This document shows positions 8,767-18,538 of a DNA stretch of 49,941 nucleotides, one piece after another. The stretch's first letter is position 1. Every line of letters starts with the position of its first letter. Under the pieces are notes generated by a model that was not told the DNA's origin, searched no databases, and saw nothing but the letters and a program-made list of their open reading frames with translations. The position numbers and the translations under genes are program-made. Source of the DNA: Burkholderiaceae bacterium (GTDB lineage Bacteria; Pseudomonadota; Gammaproteobacteria; Burkholderiales; Burkholderiaceae_E); the NCBI GenBank assembly GCA_016710525.1, contig JADJVQ010000038.1:1-49941 (forward strand), in the 5' to 3' direction.

Positions 8767-9324
8767 ATGACGGCCTCGCTCAGCGCGTCGCCCGGGATGC
8801 GACGCTTTCTCGACGGCTGGCATCGGGCGGAATGCCTGGTCGCCGTGGCCGCCTTCGGATTCATCGCGATTATCCTGATCGTCGACGTGCTGGGCCGGGA
8901 GTTCGTCGGCCCGGTTTCCAAGGCGCTGGGCATGAACCTGGGCGCCACCGGCGTGCCGTCCTCGCAGCGCATGTCGGTGTATGCGCTGGTGGTCGGCAGC
9001 TTCTGCGGCATCGGCATCGCCACCGCCACCGCCAGCCATCTGGTGCCGCGGGTGGCCTTCGGCTGGATCCCCAAAGCCTGGGGGCCCGGCGCCGATCGGC
9101 TGGCCGACCTGCTCTCCGGGGCATTCCTGCTCGGGGTCACCTGGTACGGGCTGGAGTTCGTGCAATCCTCGATGAGCACCGACCTTCGTGCGCCGGTGCT
9201 GAACTGGCCGGTCTGGCCGTTTCAGCTTGCCATCCCGCTGGGATTCTTTTCAGCGGCGGTGCGTTATATCTGCTTTGCGATCTGGCCCGCGGTCCGCCCG
9301 ATCCCGCCGGAGTTCCAGGAATGA
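8767..9324 (+). CDS. TRAP transporter 2 small permease (DctQ family)
   Basis: A 185-residue inner-membrane subunit with four hydrophobic segments (about residues 24-44, 74-97, 115-133 and 150-172). The first helix ends in the family motif VDVLGREF. It has a longer loop after helix 1 than the other DctQ here (GPVSKALGMNLGATG). It starts 1 bp after the dctP2 stop and overlaps the dctM2 start (ATGA at 9321-9324), so the three genes are translationally coupled. Confidence 0.87.
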   Translation: MTASLSASPGMRRFLDGWHRAECLVAVAAFGFIAIILIVDVLGREFVGPVSKALGMNLGATGVPSSQRMSVYALVVGSFCGIGIATATASHLVPRVAFGWIPKAWGPGADRLADLLSGAFLLGVTWYGLEFVQSSMSTDLRAPVLNWPVWPFQLAIPLGFFSAAVRYICFAIWPAVRPIPPEFQE

Positions 9325-10592
9325 TCGCTCTCTTGTTGGTGGCGCTGATCCTGGCGCTGCTGGTTCTGCGCCAACCGCTGCTCGTCATCCTGCTGGCCGT
9401 CGCAGCGTACGTGCAGATCTTCTGGGGCAAGGCGCAGCTCGACTACATCATCGAGGACATGTGGGTCGGGCTCGACAAAGAGGTCATCCTGTCGATCCCC
9501 CTGTTCATCCTATGCGGCAACGTGATGACCAAGGGCACGACCGCCAAACGCCTGATCCGCATCCTGTCGGCAGTCACGCGGCCGCTGCCCGGCGGCATGG
9601 CGGTGGCCTGCATCCTGAGCTGCGCCATCTTCGCGGCCATCTCGGGCTCGTCGATCGTCACGATGCTGGCGGTGGGCTCGGTCATGTACCCGGCCATGCG
9701 GGCGGCCAACTATGACGTCAAGTTCACGCTGGGCGCGATCATGTCCGGCGGCACGCTGGGCATCATCATCCCGCCGTCGATCCCGATGATCATCTACGGC
9801 CTGGTCACCGAAACTTCGGTGACCGAGCTGTTCGCCGCGGGCTTCGGCCCGGGCATCCTGCTCACCGTCGTGCTGTCGGCCTACGCCATCTTCGTCAACC
9901 GGCACATCAAGTCCGAAAAGTTCGATGGCGCCGAATTGTGGGTCGCGACCAAAGAGGGCATCTGGGCGGCGATGATGCCGGTGATCCTGCTGGGCGGCAT
10001 TTACACAGGTTACTTCACCGCCACCGAGGCGGCGGCTGTTGCGCTGGTGTACGCGATGCTGGTCGAGATCTTCATCCACCGCGAACTGGCGCTGAAAGAC
10101 TTCTACGGCGTGGTGCTCGACGCCTCGAAGCTGGGTGGCTCCTTGTTCCCGGTGCTGGCGATCGCGCTCAGCCTGAACATCGTGCTGACCGAACACCGCG
10201 TGCCCGCGATGATGGTGACCTTCATGCAGGGCTACATCGACAGCCCGCTGATGTTCATGGTGATGGTGAACGTGCTGCTGCTGGGCGTGGGCTGCCTGAT
10301 GACCACCGGCGAAGCCATCCTGGTGCTGGCGCCGCTGCTGGCGCCGGTGGCCGAGGCCTATGGCTACAACAAGGTGATCTTCGGCCTGATCATGATCCTG
10401 AACCTGGAGATCGGTTACCTGACCCCGCCGGTGGGCCTGAACCTGCTGGTGGCCATGGGTGCCTTCAAGCAGCAGTTCAGCACGCTGGTCCAGGCGGCGC
10501 TGCCCTTCATCGTGCTGATGCTGGTCTGCCTGGGCATCGTGATCTGGCAGCCCTGGATCGGCATGTATTTCGTGAACGGCAAGCTCTGGTAA
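9321..10592 (+). CDS. TRAP transporter 2 large permease (DctM family)
   Basis: A 423-residue polytopic permease. Diagnostic blocks: SIPLFILCGNVMTKG (about residue 57), ISGSSIVTMLAVGSVMYPAM, SGGTLGIIIPPSIPMIIYGLV, YFTATEAAAVALVYA and LTPPVGLNLLVAMGAF. It contains the membrane pathway for ion-coupled solute entry. ATG 9321 overlaps the dctQ2 stop. The gene is intact and is followed by a strong GC hairpin. Confidence 0.92.
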   Translation: MIALLLVALILALLVLRQPLLVILLAVAAYVQIFWGKAQLDYIIEDMWVGLDKEVILSIPLFILCGNVMTKGTTAKRLIRILSAVTRPLPGGMAVACILSCAIFAAISGSSIVTMLAVGSVMYPAMRAANYDVKFTLGAIMSGGTLGIIIPPSIPMIIYGLVTETSVTELFAAGFGPGILLTVVLSAYAIFVNRHIKSEKFDGAELWVATKEGIWAAMMPVILLGGIYTGYFTATEAAAVALVYAMLVEIFIHRELALKDFYGVVLDASKLGGSLFPVLAIALSLNIVLTEHRVPAMMVTFMQGYIDSPLMFMVMVNVLLLGVGCLMTTGEAILVLAPLLAPVAEAYGYNKVIFGLIMILNLEIGYLTPPVGLNLLVAMGAFKQQFSTLVQAALPFIVLMLVCLGIVIWQPWIGMYFVNGKLW

Positions 10593-10595
10593 ACC

Positions 10596-10621
10596 GGCGC
10601 GGGCCGCGTGCGGCCCGCGCC
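10596..10621 (+). terminator. GC-rich hairpin after TRAP operon 2
   Basis: A perfect 11-bp inverted repeat, GGCGCGGGCCG and CGGCCCGCGCC around loop CGTG, beginning 3 bases after the dctM2 stop. There is no T-run, so it is either a Rho-assisted end or an RNA-stabilising hairpin. Confidence 0.5.
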
Positions 10622-10658
10622 ATCAACGTTCAGCGGCAACTTGCCCAAGGAGGCCCCG

Positions 10659-11075
10659 ATGCAGATAGAAGGCGGATGCTATTGCGGCGCGGTGCGCTAC
10701 GAGGCGCAGGGCGAACCGATGATGAAGGCGCAGTGCCATTGCCGCGAGTGCCAGTACATCGCCGGCGGCTCGCCCAATGTGTTCATGGCCATGCCCGTGG
10801 CCGGCTTTCGCTATACGAAGGGCGCGCCCAAGGGCTTCACCCGCACCGACCTGGCGCGCCCGGTCACCCGCGAGTTCTGTCCCGACTGCGGCACGCACAT
10901 GGTCACGCGTCCGCAGCGCCCCGGCATGATCATCGTCAAGGTGGGGTCTATGGACGACCCGGGCCAGTACGGCAAGCCCGACATGGCGATCTACACGATC
11001 GACAAGCAGGCCTTCCATCACATCGACGAAGGCATGCCAACGTTCGAGCGGCTGCCGGGGCCGCCCAAGACCTAG
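10659..11075 (+). CDS. GFA-family (glutathione-dependent formaldehyde-activating/CENP-V) zinc protein
   Basis: A 138-residue protein of the GFA/CENP-V fold. Zinc-binding cysteines occur as GGCYCGAVRYEA (residues 6-17), CHCRECQ (near 26) and FCPDCGTHM (near 74), the standard set. The fold binds glutathione adducts in a few members, but most are uncharacterised, so a formaldehyde role should not be assumed. ATG 10659 is preceded by AAGGAGG (10647-10653). An in-frame upstream extension has no ribosome site. It may share the transcript of TRAP operon 2 if the hairpin in between is only a processing site. Confidence 0.85.
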   Translation: MQIEGGCYCGAVRYEAQGEPMMKAQCHCRECQYIAGGSPNVFMAMPVAGFRYTKGAPKGFTRTDLARPVTREFCPDCGTHMVTRPQRPGMIIVKVGSMDDPGQYGKPDMAIYTIDKQAFHHIDEGMPTFERLPGPPKT

Positions 11076-11108
11076 TCCCGCCCGCCGGCTCCGGGGCGAA
11101 CCCGGAGG

Positions 11109-11846
11109 CTAGTGCGAGCTCAGAATCTTCGACAGGAACTCCTGCGCCCGCGGCCCGCGCGGGGTGTCGAAGAATTCGCGCTTGGTGCAGTCTTCGACGA
11201 TCTTGCCCTGGTCCATGAAGATCACGCGGTCGGCTACCTTGCGGGCAAAGCCCATCTCGTGGGTGACCACCATCATCGTCATGCCTTCCTTGGCCAGCTG
11301 CACCATCACGTCGAGCACCTCGTTGACCATCTCGGGGTCGAGCGCGGAGGTGGGCTCGTCGAACAGCATGGCGATCGGGTCCATCGCCAGCGCCCGCGCA
11401 ATGGCCACCCGCTGCTGCTGACCGCCCGACAGCTGCCCCGGGAACTTGGCCGCATGCGCGGACAGACCCACCCGTTCCAGCAGCTTCATGCCCTTGTCCT
11501 TGGCCTCCTCGGGGCTGCGCTTGAGCACCCGGATCTGGCCCAGCGTGAGGTTCTCGGTGATGGACAGGTGCGGAAACAGCTCGAAGTGCTGGAACACCAT
11601 GCCGATGCGCGAGCGCAGCTTGGGCAGGTCGGTCCCGGCGGCGCCCACCGACACGCCGTCGATGAAGATCTCGCCCTTCTGGAAGGGCTCGAGCGCGTTG
11701 GCGCACTTGATCAGCGTGGACTTGCCGGAACCCGACGGTCCGCAGACCACCACCACCTCACCCTTGTTGATGCTCGTGCTGCAGTCGGTGAGCACCTGGA
11801 AGCTGCCATACCATTTGCTGACGTTCTTGAAATCGATCATGCCCAT
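11109..11846 (-). CDS. gltL: glutamate/aspartate ABC importer ATP-binding protein
   Basis: A 245-residue ABC ATPase with Walker A GPSGSGKSTLIKCAN (near 36), Q-loop MVFQHFELFPHLS, signature LSGGQQQRVAIARALAMDP, Walker B MLFDEPTSALDPEMV and H-loop VVTHEMGFA. This is the polar amino acid (HisP/GltL) subgroup. ATG 11846 is preceded by GAGAG; ATG 11840 is an alternative. It is the last gene of gltI-J-K-L, 28 bp after gltK. It powers uptake through GltJ and GltK. Confidence 0.93.
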   Translation of the reverse strand: MGMIDFKNVSKWYGSFQVLTDCSTSINKGEVVVVCGPSGSGKSTLIKCANALEPFQKGEIFIDGVSVGAAGTDLPKLRSRIGMVFQHFELFPHLSITENLTLGQIRVLKRSPEEAKDKGMKLLERVGLSAHAAKFPGQLSGGQQQRVAIARALAMDPIAMLFDEPTSALDPEMVNEVLDVMVQLAKEGMTMMVVTHEMGFARKVADRVIFMDQGKIVEDCTKREFFDTPRGPRAQEFLSKILSSH

Positions 11847-11874
11847 GTCGGTTCTCTCGGGGTGCTCAGGAGGG

Positions 11875-12564
11875 TCAGCGGATGATGGCGATCTTCAGCT
11901 GCAGACGCTTGACGGCGAACGACAGCGCGAAGCACAGCACGAAGTAGATGACGGCCACGAACAGGTACATCTCGACCACGCGGCTGTCGCGCTGCGCGAT
12001 CTTGCTGGCCGCGCCGACGAAGTCGGTCACGTTGAGCAGCGACACCAGCGAGACGTCCTGGAACAGCACGATGGTCTGGGTCAGCAGCACCGGCAGCATG
12101 TTGCGAAAGGCCTGCGGCAGCACGATCAGGCGCATCGCCTGCCAGTAGTCCAGGCCGATCGCGTAGGCCGCACCCACCTGGCCTTTGGAGATGCTCTGGA
12201 TGCCGGCGCGCATGATCTCGCAGAAGTACGCGGCCTCGAACATGATGAAGGTGAAGTAGGCCGAGCGCTCGGCGCCGATCTGCGGCGGACGGTCGGACCC
12301 GGTGATGCTTTGCAGCAGCACCGGCACCAGGAAGTAGAACCAGAAGATCACCAGCAGCAGCGGCACCGAGCGCATCAGGTTCACATAGCCGGCGGCCAGC
12401 GCCGACAGCGCCTTGATCGACGACAGCCGCGCCATCGCCAGCAGCGTGCCGAAGATCGTCCCGCCAATGGCTCCGATCAGCGTCAGCTGCAGCGTGTACT
12501 GCAGGCCCTTCATCAGGTAGGGCCAGCTGCGCGCGAGCACATCGAATTCGAGGGCTTCCATCAT
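11875..12564 (-). CDS. gltK: glutamate/aspartate ABC importer permease 2
   Basis: A 229-residue His/Glu/Gln-type permease with about five membrane segments. GLQYTLQLTLIGAIGGTIFG opens the domain, and the EAA loop appears as GAAYAIGLDYWQAMRLIVLP followed by AFRNMLPVLLTQTI. The start is ATG 12564, whose TGA overlap with gltJ implies coupling; a second ATG at 12561 has better spacing from GGGAG and may be the true start. It pairs with GltJ to form the channel. Confidence 0.92.
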   Translation of the reverse strand: MMEALEFDVLARSWPYLMKGLQYTLQLTLIGAIGGTIFGTLLAMARLSSIKALSALAAGYVNLMRSVPLLLVIFWFYFLVPVLLQSITGSDRPPQIGAERSAYFTFIMFEAAYFCEIMRAGIQSISKGQVGAAYAIGLDYWQAMRLIVLPQAFRNMLPVLLTQTIVLFQDVSLVSLLNVTDFVGAASKIAQRDSRVVEMYLFVAVIYFVLCFALSFAVKRLQLKIAIIR

Positions 12565-13286
12565 TTGCTCCCGCTGATGTAGCCGGGCACCGCGACCCGC
12601 CGCTCGACCCAGGCCATCACGCGGTTGGCCGTCATGGCGATGGTCACGTAGACCAGCGTGGCGGCCGCGAAAGCCTCGAAATAACGGAAGGTCATCTCGC
12701 CCATTTCGCGGGTGCGAAAGAACATCTCGGTCAGGCCGATCGAGTAGGCCACCGCGGTGTTCTTGATCAGGTTCATGGTTTCCGACGTCAGCGGCGGAAT
12801 GATGATCCGGTAGGCCATCGGCAGCAGCACGTAACGGTAGGTCTGCGGCTCGGTCAGGCCGACCGCGTAGCCCGCGGCGCGCTGGCCGCGCGGCAGCGAC
12901 TGGATGCCCGAGCGCACCTGCTCGCTGATGCGAGAGGCGGTGAACAGCCCCAGGCAGACCACCGCGGTGACGAACTGGTGCTCGGTGGGATCCAGCGTGG
13001 TGACCCAGCGCTTGACCGCGGGGATCAGGCCCGGAATGACGAAGTACCAGAGAAAGAACTGGACGATCAGCGGGATGTTGCGAAACAGCTCGACATAGGC
13101 ATTGCCCAGCCGGACCAGCCAGGGGCGGCTGGTGGTGCGCGCAACGCCCAGCACCGAGCCCAGGAAGAAGGCGATCAGCCCGGCAAAGAGCGCTGTCGAC
13201 AGGGTCCAGCCCAGTCCGCTGGCCAGCGACTGCCACCAGACACTGTCACCGTCGGCGGTGATTTCGAAGAAGATGCCCAGGTTCAT
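12561..13286 (-). CDS. gltJ: glutamate/aspartate ABC importer permease 1
   Basis: A 241-residue permease. N-terminal WWQSLASGLGWTLSTALFAG is the start of the inner-membrane domain, and YVELFRNIPLIVQFFLWYFV is typical of GltJ. The EAA motif is AGYAVGLTEPQTYRYVLLP. It lies 100 bp after gltI with a terminator-like hairpin between, and overlaps gltK by 4 bp. It is intact. Confidence 0.92.
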   Translation of the reverse strand: MNLGIFFEITADGDSVWWQSLASGLGWTLSTALFAGLIAFFLGSVLGVARTTSRPWLVRLGNAYVELFRNIPLIVQFFLWYFVIPGLIPAVKRWVTTLDPTEHQFVTAVVCLGLFTASRISEQVRSGIQSLPRGQRAAGYAVGLTEPQTYRYVLLPMAYRIIIPPLTSETMNLIKNTAVAYSIGLTEMFFRTREMGEMTFRYFEAFAAATLVYVTIAMTANRVMAWVERRVAVPGYISGSK

Positions 13287-13331
13287 CGTGGCTGGCCCCG
13301 TTGGTCGCCCTGCACCCGGTCGGGCGCAGGC

Positions 13332-13366
13332 AAAGAAAAGCCGGTCGGCTTGACGCGCGACCGGCT
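13332..13366 (-). terminator. intrinsic terminator/attenuator between gltI and gltJ
   Basis: On the minus strand, AGCCGGTCG (13366-13358) pairs perfectly with CGACCGGCT (13347-13339), with a 10-base loop. TTTTCTTT follows (13339-13332). The position just after the receptor gene suits partial termination that keeps binding protein in excess over permease. Confidence 0.65.
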
Positions 13367-13386
13367 CGAACCTGCATCAACGCCCT

Positions 13387-14277
13387 TCAAACACCCTTGT
13401 CATTGGGGGTCTTGAAGGCATCCTTCAGAGGCGCGGTCTGCTGGAACTTCAAGTTGATGCCCTTGGGCGGCACCGGGCTGGTGAACCATTTGGCATAGAT
13501 CTTTTCGATCTCGCCGGACTTCATCACGCCGGAGATCGTCTTGTCGACCAGCGACTTGAACTGCGGATCGTCCTTGCGCAGCATCATGCTGTAGGGTTCC
13601 TGGCGCAGCGACTCGTTCAGGATCTTGTAGGCATCGGGCGTCTTGGAGTTGGCGATCTGGCCGGCCAGCAGGATGTCGTCCATCACGAAGGCCACCGCCC
13701 GGTCGTCGGCCATCAGCAGGAAGGACTCGGCGTGGTCCTTGCCGTAGATTTCCTTCACGTCGACGCTCTTGGTCTTTTCATAGCCCTTGAGCAGCGGGAC
13801 CGCGGTGGTGCCCGAGGTGGTCGAGATGTTCTTGCCGTTCAGTTCGGCCAGGCTGTTGATGCCCGAGGTCTTCTTGACCGCGGCCGTCACGTTGATGACG
13901 AAGTACGTGGGGCCGAAGGCCACCTGCTGCTGACGGGCCACCGAATTGGTGGTCGAGCCGCATTCGAGGTCGATGGTGCCGTTTTGCAGCAGCGGGATGC
14001 GGTTGCTGGACGTGACCGGCTGCAGCGCCACTTTCAGCGCGGGCAGCTTCAGTTCGGCCTTCACCGCGTCGACGACCTTCATGCACAGGTCCATCGCATA
14101 GCCGATCGGCTGCTGCTTGTCGTCCAGGTACGAGAAGGGGATGGACGATTCGCGATGGCCGATGTTGATCGTGCCGGTTTCCTTGATCTTCTTGAGTGTG
14201 CCGGCCAGGTCTTGCGCGCTGGCTTGGCTGACCATCAGGGCGGCCGCGACCGCGGTCAGAACGACTGCTTTATACAT
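13387..14277 (-). CDS. gltI: glutamate/aspartate periplasmic binding protein
   Basis: A 296-residue periplasmic receptor of the polar amino acid family (SBP_bac_3). The signal peptide is residues 1-21 (LMVSQASAQ). The mature part starts DLAGTLKKIKETGTINIGHR and contains SSIPFSYLDD and IGYAMDLCMKVVDAV. CGSTTNSVARQQQVAF is the typical GltI hinge, and SLRQEPYSMMLRKDDPQF follows. Acidic amino acids are the expected ligands. A -10-like TATACT (14310-14305) lies upstream, but a matching -35 is not evident. The upstream neighbour on the same strand is an aspartase. Confidence 0.92.
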   Translation of the reverse strand: MYKAVVLTAVAAALMVSQASAQDLAGTLKKIKETGTINIGHRESSIPFSYLDDKQQPIGYAMDLCMKVVDAVKAELKLPALKVALQPVTSSNRIPLLQNGTIDLECGSTTNSVARQQQVAFGPTYFVINVTAAVKKTSGINSLAELNGKNISTTSGTTAVPLLKGYEKTKSVDVKEIYGKDHAESFLLMADDRAVAFVMDDILLAGQIANSKTPDAYKILNESLRQEPYSMMLRKDDPQFKSLVDKTISGVMKSGEIEKIYAKWFTSPVPPKGINLKFQQTAPLKDAFKTPNDKGV

Positions 14278-14373
14278 ACGGGTTTCTCCTGTTTTGTGAC
14301 TTGAAGTATACGGTTTGGCCGGCCTGCGGCGGCGGTTCGCCTCGCCATGAAACGCGTGTTCACCGTTCGAGAC

Positions 14374-15561
<1,188 letters not shown>

Positions 15562-15562
<1 letters not shown>

Positions 15563-15652
15563 GGGGGGCCGGCGCGCGGGCCGGGCCGCCGCCCCCCCGG
15601 GCCGCGGCGCCGGCGCGGCCCGCCGGGCGGGCCGGGGGGGGCGGGGGCGCCG
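15562..15652. other. 91-bp tract composed only of G and C
   Basis: There is no A or T from 15562 to 15652. The tract is rich in runs of C and G, lies between the truncated aspartase and the acyl-CoA synthetase stop codon, and replaces where the aspartase 5' end should be. At the local composition such a tract is very improbable by chance. A misassembled or poorly resolved junction is the simplest reading. Confidence 0.85.
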
Positions 15653-15655
15653 AAA

Positions 15656-17359
15656 CTAGCGGAACTGCTCCTCGAGAAACTCGAGCTCGGTGCGCGCTGC
15701 GCCCGCCGCGCGGCCGGACTCCTGGCCGCGCAGTTCGACCCGGCGGATCTTGCCGGAGATGGTCTTGGGCAGGTCGCTGAACTCGATCCGCCGGACCAGC
15801 TTGTAGCCCGATACCCGTTCGCGCAGGAAGCGGAAGATCGCCGCCGCAGTCTCGGCATTGGCCGCATGGCCCGGCGCCAGGATCACGTAGGCCTTGGGCA
15901 CGAAGCCGCGCACCGGATCGGGCGACGGGACCACCGCGGCTTCGGCCACCGCCGGATGCTCGATCAGCGCGCTCTCGAGCTCGAAGGGGCTGATGCGATA
16001 GCCCGAGGCCTTGAACACATCGTCGGCCCGGCCGACATAGGTGATGTAGCCCTCGGCATCGCGCATGCCGACGTCGCCGGTGTGATAGAAGCCGTCGCGC
16101 ATCGACTCGGCGGTTTTTTCGGCGTCGTCGGCATACCCGGTCATCAGCGCGGTCGGCCGGTGCGCCAGGTCGATGCAGATCTCGCCTTCCTCACCCGGCT
16201 TGCCATCGGGGTCGAGCAGCACCATGCGGTAGCCCGGAAGCGGACGGCCCATCGAGCCCGGCTTGAGCAGCGCGCCGGGCGGGTTGCCGATCTGCGCGGT
16301 GGTCTCGGTCTGGCCGTAGCCGTCGCGGATGGTCAGGCCCCATGCCGCGCGCACCTGCTCGATCACTTCGGGGTTCAGCGGCTCGCCGGCGGAGATCAGT
16401 TCGCGCAGCTTGACCGGCCAGGCCTTCAGATCCTCCTGGATCAGCATGCGCCACACCGTGGGCGGGGCGCACAGCGTGTTCACCTGGTGCTCGACCAGCG
16501 TGCCGAGAATGGCCGGACCGTTGAACCGGTTGTAGTTGTAGATGAACACGCAGGCCTGCGCGTTGAACGGCGCGAAGAAGCAGCTCCAGGCATGCTTGGC
16601 CCAGCCGGGCGAACTGACCGTCCAGTGCACATCGCCCTTGTTCAGGCCCAGCCAGTACATCGTCGACAGGTGCCCGACCGGATAACTCTGCTGGGTGTGC
16701 TGGACCAGCTTGGGCTTGGCGGTGGTGCCGGACGTGAAGTACTCCAGCATCGGATCGGTGACCCGCGTGGCCTGGGCCGGCGCGAAGCGCACTTCGGCGT
16801 CGCGCGAGCGGCCGAAGTCGATCCATCCGTTCGGCAGGCCGGCCGCGCCGGTGGACACGGTGATCATCGAAAGTCCCGCCAGCGCGGCCGCCGGCAGCTC
16901 CTGAAATTTGGCCATGCCGGCGGCATTGGTGACGATGTGGCGCACATTGCCGCGCTGCAGCCGGTCGGCCAGGTCGTCGCCCGACAGCAGCGTGGTGGCC
17001 GGAATGACCACTGCCCCCAGCTTGATGGCCGCCAGCATGGTCTCCCACAGCGGCACTTCGTTGCCCATCATCAGCAGGATGCGGTCGCCATGCTTCGCAC
17101 CGAGCCCGACCAGGAAATTGGCCACCTGGTTGGATCGCTGCGACAGCTCCGCATAACTGAGCCGGGCCTGGCTGCCGGACTCCTCGACGATGTGCAGGGC
17201 CGGCGCCGGGTTGTCGCGCGCGATGGCGTCGAAATAGTCGAGTGCCCAGTTGAACCGGTCGAGCGCCGGCCATTGGAACGACGCGATGGCGCTGGCGTAG
17301 TCGGTCCGGTGGGTCAGCAGCAGGTCACGGCAGGCTAGGAATCGGTCGAGTTCGGTCAT
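15656..17359 (-). CDS. acyl-CoA synthetase (AMP-forming, medium-chain/AcsM-like)
   Basis: A 567-residue ANL-superfamily ligase that activates a carboxylic acid to its CoA thioester through an acyl-adenylate. Seen: P-loop YFTSGTTAKPKLVQHT (A3), the A5 block DGYGQTETTAQ, A7 region FYHTGDVGM, hinge GRADDVFKASGYRISPFELE and catalytic lysine in LPKTISGKIRR. ATG 17359 was chosen for GAGGA 4 bases upstream; in-frame upstream ATGs lack one. It is downstream of the SDR gene on the same strand (102-bp gap). Substrate chain length cannot be read. Its stop abuts the GC-only tract, but the C-terminus looks complete. Confidence 0.9.
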   Translation of the reverse strand: MTELDRFLACRDLLLTHRTDYASAIASFQWPALDRFNWALDYFDAIARDNPAPALHIVEESGSQARLSYAELSQRSNQVANFLVGLGAKHGDRILLMMGNEVPLWETMLAAIKLGAVVIPATTLLSGDDLADRLQRGNVRHIVTNAAGMAKFQELPAAALAGLSMITVSTGAAGLPNGWIDFGRSRDAEVRFAPAQATRVTDPMLEYFTSGTTAKPKLVQHTQQSYPVGHLSTMYWLGLNKGDVHWTVSSPGWAKHAWSCFFAPFNAQACVFIYNYNRFNGPAILGTLVEHQVNTLCAPPTVWRMLIQEDLKAWPVKLRELISAGEPLNPEVIEQVRAAWGLTIRDGYGQTETTAQIGNPPGALLKPGSMGRPLPGYRMVLLDPDGKPGEEGEICIDLAHRPTALMTGYADDAEKTAESMRDGFYHTGDVGMRDAEGYITYVGRADDVFKASGYRISPFELESALIEHPAVAEAAVVPSPDPVRGFVPKAYVILAPGHAANAETAAAIFRFLRERVSGYKLVRRIEFSDLPKTISGKIRRVELRGQESGRAAGAARTELEFLEEQFR

Positions 17360-17461
17360 GGGGTCCTCGGGACGCAGGCGTGATGGCGATAGTGCCTGCA
17401 TTTTATGCGCCCGCGCCCGCGATCCGGGCATCGGCCCGGGCTTGCGGCGACCGATCGACGT

Positions 17462-18442
17462 TCACGCGGCCCGGCGCATCGCCAGGCCCAGCGCGACCAG
17501 ACTCTCGGACAGCGCATCGGCCAGCGGCGTGACCGGCAGTTCGCCCACCGCGCGCGCCAGCGCCTGCCCGTCCAGCCGATGCGGCTCGCGCCACAGGTAG
17601 GCCATCTCGGCAATCTCGCGCCACATCGGCACGATCAGTCCGCCGGCGCGGATCAGGCCCCAGGGCATGCCGCCCCGAGAGAACCCCCGCGCCGGCGCGA
17701 CACCCAGCGCGCGCGCCGCGGATTCGATGGCCGCCAGCCACTGTTCGCCGGTTGCCGTGTGGCCGGCGAAATGAAAGCGCTGCAGGCCGCGCGGCGCCGC
17801 CTGCGCCTGCTGGCGCAGGGCCGCCGCCACGAAGGCGCGCGCCAGATCGGGCAAGTAGGCCCAGGCGTGAGGCCGGTCCAGCGGCCCGGGATACACCAGC
17901 TTGCCTGCGCCCAGCGACTTGGTGATCACGAGGTCCAGCCAGCTGCCGGTGCCCCCGCCGAAGAAGTCGCCGGCCCGAATCACCACGCCGTCCAGGCCGC
18001 GAGCGGCGCGCTGCGCCAACAGCGCCTCGATCTCGCAGCGGATGCGTCCCTTGCGGGTGGTCGGGTGCTGCACCGTGTCTTGCGCCAGCACCGCGGGCAT
18101 CGGCTCGCCGTAGTTGTAGACATTGCCGGGCAGCATGAAGGTCGCGTTCAGGCGGCCAGCCAGGTCCATGCCCTGGCGCGCCAGCTCGAGGGCCTCGCGC
18201 TCCCAGCGGTCATACGGCGGATTGACCGCATGGACCACCGTGCGCACGCCCTGCGCCAGCGGCACCAGCATCGGGTCACCCGGGGCCATCGCCAGATGGC
18301 GGACACCGGCCGGCAGGCCGGCGGGCAGGCGGCGCGATTGCGCCAGCACCGGATGGCCGGCCGCCGCGAAGGCATGGACCGCCGCCAGGCCGAAGCGCCC
18401 GCTGGCGCCGAGCACGAGAACCGGAGGAAGAGAAGCAGGCAT
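17462..18442 (-). CDS. NAD-dependent epimerase/dehydratase-like SDR
   Basis: A 326-residue extended/atypical SDR. It opens with VLVLGASGRFGLAAVHAFAA, a GxSGxxG nucleotide-binding fingerprint. VVHAVNPPYDRW, LPGNVYNYGEPMP, VVIRAGDFFGGG and HAWAYLPDLARAFVAA are typical of the NmrA/epimerase-like group. The Tyr-x3-Lys catalytic pair is not obvious, so it may bind NAD(P) for a reduction of unknown type. It is divergent from a LysR regulator across 96 bp and is a likely target of that regulator. Confidence 0.8.
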   Translation of the reverse strand: MPASLPPVLVLGASGRFGLAAVHAFAAAGHPVLAQSRRLPAGLPAGVRHLAMAPGDPMLVPLAQGVRTVVHAVNPPYDRWEREALELARQGMDLAGRLNATFMLPGNVYNYGEPMPAVLAQDTVQHPTTRKGRIRCEIEALLAQRAARGLDGVVIRAGDFFGGGTGSWLDLVITKSLGAGKLVYPGPLDRPHAWAYLPDLARAFVAAALRQQAQAAPRGLQRFHFAGHTATGEQWLAAIESAARALGVAPARGFSRGGMPWGLIRAGGLIVPMWREIAEMAYLWREPHRLDGQALARAVGELPVTPLADALSESLVALGLAMRRAA

Positions 18443-18501
18443 CGCGGGATTCCCAGATGAAGTTCGATGGCCTCATTCTGGCGTCGCGCGGGCCATTCGC
18501 C

Positions 18502-18520
18502 TATTGCCGGTTTTGGCATA
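18502..18520. promoter_or_regulatory. candidate LysR-type operator
   Basis: TATTGCCGGTTTTGGCATA is an imperfect dyad with the T-N11-A form expected for LysR regulators, 18 bp before the regulator's ATG and between it and the divergent SDR gene. Motif-level support only. Confidence 0.4.
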
Positions 18521-18538
18521 TGACCCATACACTTTCGC

